Source: JBBRHQ01 sp963781345 (GTDB taxonomy: Bacteria > Actinomycetota > Thermoleophilia > Solirubrobacterales > 70-9). Taken from it: DNA of 64,000 nt. The notes beneath the pieces are model-generated. The model was given only the letters and a program-made list of their open reading frames with translations. It ran no database searches and was not told where the DNA came from. Every line of letters begins with the position of its first letter. Position 1 is the stretch's first letter. Made by a program: the position numbers and the translations under genes. Shown here in pieces: positions 63,019 to 64,000 of the stretch. The stretch covers positions 62,001 through 126,000 of the forward strand of contig CAWAFQ010000008.1 in assembly GCA_963781345.1 (NCBI GenBank). The letters run 5' to 3'.

Positions 63019-63036
63019 GTGTGATCAGAATCACAC
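63019..63036. promoter_or_regulatory. CRP-like palindrome upstream of the M23 peptidase gene
   Basis: GTGTGA-TCAGAA-TCACAC, a perfect TGTGA-N6-TCACA core at 63020-63035, in the gap between the M23 gene start (62905) and the end of the gene at 63115. Second such site in the window. Confidence 0.65.
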
Positions 63037-63114
63037 TAAGGGGGCGGTGTGCGGCGACCGCGCCGTGTGGCGGAAAGAACGACGAACTAGCGGGCCAAAT
63101 CGCCCGCTCGGGCC

Positions 63115-63372
63115 TCAGCTGAGGCGGTCGAGGTCGTAGCGGCGGCGTTCCTTGCGCTTCTCCAGGTGGCCCTGGATCAGCGAAAGGGTGATCACGAGGA
63201 TCGGGAAGAAGGCGATCACGCCGAAGCAGAAGAAGGTGATGATCCTGTCGTCGGTGCGCCCGGCGAGTCCGACGCCGTCGGCGGCGAACGCTGCCGGAGC
63301 GGCGACGACGAGGACGAGCGCGACCAGGGTGGAGATCGTGGCGATCCGTGCAATCGTGCGTCGCAGGCCCAT
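63115..63372 (-). CDS. small membrane protein, putative
   Basis: 85 residues. Signal-like helix (IATISTLVALVLVVAAPAAFA), short linker, second helix (IITFFCFGVIAFFPILVITLSLI), then a basic cytoplasmic tail (GHLEKRKERRRYDLDRLS). No family known. Confidence 0.65.
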   Translation of the reverse strand: MGLRRTIARIATISTLVALVLVVAAPAAFAADGVGLAGRTDDRIITFFCFGVIAFFPILVITLSLIQGHLEKRKERRRYDLDRLS

Positions 63373-63447
63373 GGGTGGAAATCTATCGCACCGCCTCGGC
63401 GCCCCGCTTTAGGCCCCGCTTAGGCGACCTCGGCTACGATCCCGCCG

Positions 63448-64000
63448 ATGTCCAACCTCGAAGCCTTGCTGCTGGGGATTGTGCAGGGCTTGACGGAATT
63501 CCTGCCGATCTCGTCCTCCGGCCACCTGATCCTCGTGCCCTGGTTGCAGGATTACCGCTTCCTGCTCGACCATCCGGAGTTCAACAAGACCTTCGACGTC
63601 GCGCTGCACGCGGGCACCTTGATCGCAGCTGTCTCCTATTTCCGGGTCGAGGTCGTGGCCCTGACGAAGGGCTTCATCTCGGTGGTTAGAAAGCGCGCGG
63701 TCGAGACGACCAGCGAGCGCCTCTCGATCGCGATCGCGGTGGGCACGGTTCCAGCCGTGATCGCCGGCGGGCTCGGCTCGGACTTCATCGACAGACATCT
63801 GGGCGAGCCCTGGATGATCGGGATCCAGCTGATCATCTTCGCTCTCCTGCTCGGACTCGCCGACAGCCTCCCCCAGAGCCGCAGCCTCAAGGACGCCGAC
63901 AACCGCGACGGTCTCTGGATCGGGCTCGCCCAGGTTCTCTCGCTGGCGCCGGGGACCTCTCGCTCGGGAATCACGATCACGGCCGCCCGCTTCCTCGGCC
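63448..64000 (+). CDS. uppP: undecaprenyl-diphosphatase, 3' end outside window
   Basis: Recycles the lipid carrier for wall synthesis. ATG 63448; runs off the right edge after 184 codons. Signatures: LLGIVQGLTEFLPISSSGHL (glutamate-rich motif) and LSLAPGTSRSGITITAARFLG (the PGxSRSG motif). A family member of about 270-280 residues is expected. Confidence 0.95.
   Translation, partial: MSNLEALLLGIVQGLTEFLPISSSGHLILVPWLQDYRFLLDHPEFNKTFDVALHAGTLIAAVSYFRVEVVALTKGFISVVRKRAVETTSERLSIAIAVGTVPAVIAGGLGSDFIDRHLGEPWMIGIQLIIFALLLGLADSLPQSRSLKDADNRDGLWIGLAQVLSLAPGTSRSGITITAARFLG

Overview
This is a GC-rich actinobacterial chromosome segment. Gene content and order (comF–hpf–secA; prfB, ftsE–ftsX, smpB and ssrA close together; an LCP wall ligase; an Rpf-type muralytic enzyme; a P450) suggest a deep-branching actinobacterium, probably Thermoleophilia/Solirubrobacterales. 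That lineage call is inference; no 16S gene is present. I see no tRNA, rRNA, CRISPR array, insertion sequence or prophage.

Layout. 1-9 kb: envelope sugar and C1 genes, namely a left-truncated LCP protein, a UDP-sugar dehydrogenase carrying a mini-intein, two nucleotidyltransferases, a phosphoglucose/phosphomannose isomerase, a PAP2 membrane protein and ahcY. 9-20.8 kb: comF, hpf, secA, prfB (with a programmed frameshift site), an ECF sigma/ogt pair, nadC, mutM-like and nadA, with small NTF2-like and secreted proteins between them. 20.8-24 kb: carbonic anhydrase, an FAD oxidoreductase and a GT4 trehalose-synthase-like enzyme. 24-36 kb: a redox/metal island with a heme-binding CxxCH protein, a histidine kinase/response regulator pair, four small membrane or secreted low-complexity proteins, ApbE, a ferric-reductase-like membrane protein, an FAD reductase, a 3Fe-4S ferredoxin, a VTT-like protein, and ZIP and Nramp-like transporters. 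36-45.4 kb: ftsE, ftsX, an S41 protease, an RNase II/R-type enzyme, smpB, a 1080-residue membrane-anchored protein with a C-terminal helix-hairpin-helix, and tmRNA. 45.4-52.3 kb: acetolactate decarboxylase, an amino-acid ABC transporter with two frameshifted genes, an acyl-CoA dehydrogenase broken by about eight frameshifts, and a P450. 52.5-64 kb: RDD protein, secreted hydrolase, Rpf-like protein, enoyl-CoA hydratase, an unusual nest of inverted repeats, MMPL transporter, YjbQ, Ppx/GppA, an HD protein, M23 peptidase and a right-truncated uppP.

The strongest candidate for an undescribed system is the 24.2-32.8 kb redox island. Four upstream regions there carry the same 11-bp-period direct repeat (TTTGCC-N5-TTTACC-like), as expected of an OmpR-family operator. 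This would tie the two-component system to the small low-complexity envelope proteins and to a translationally coupled run (membrane protein, ApbE, ferric-reductase-like protein, FAD reductase, ferredoxin). ApbE is present but no recognisable FMN-binding-domain substrate is encoded here. Also notable are the mini-intein placed exactly at the catalytic cysteine of the dehydrogenase, the HhH protein tethered to the membrane between smpB and ssrA, and two perfect TGTGA-N6-TCACA sites upstream of an Rpf-like gene and an M23 peptidase gene.
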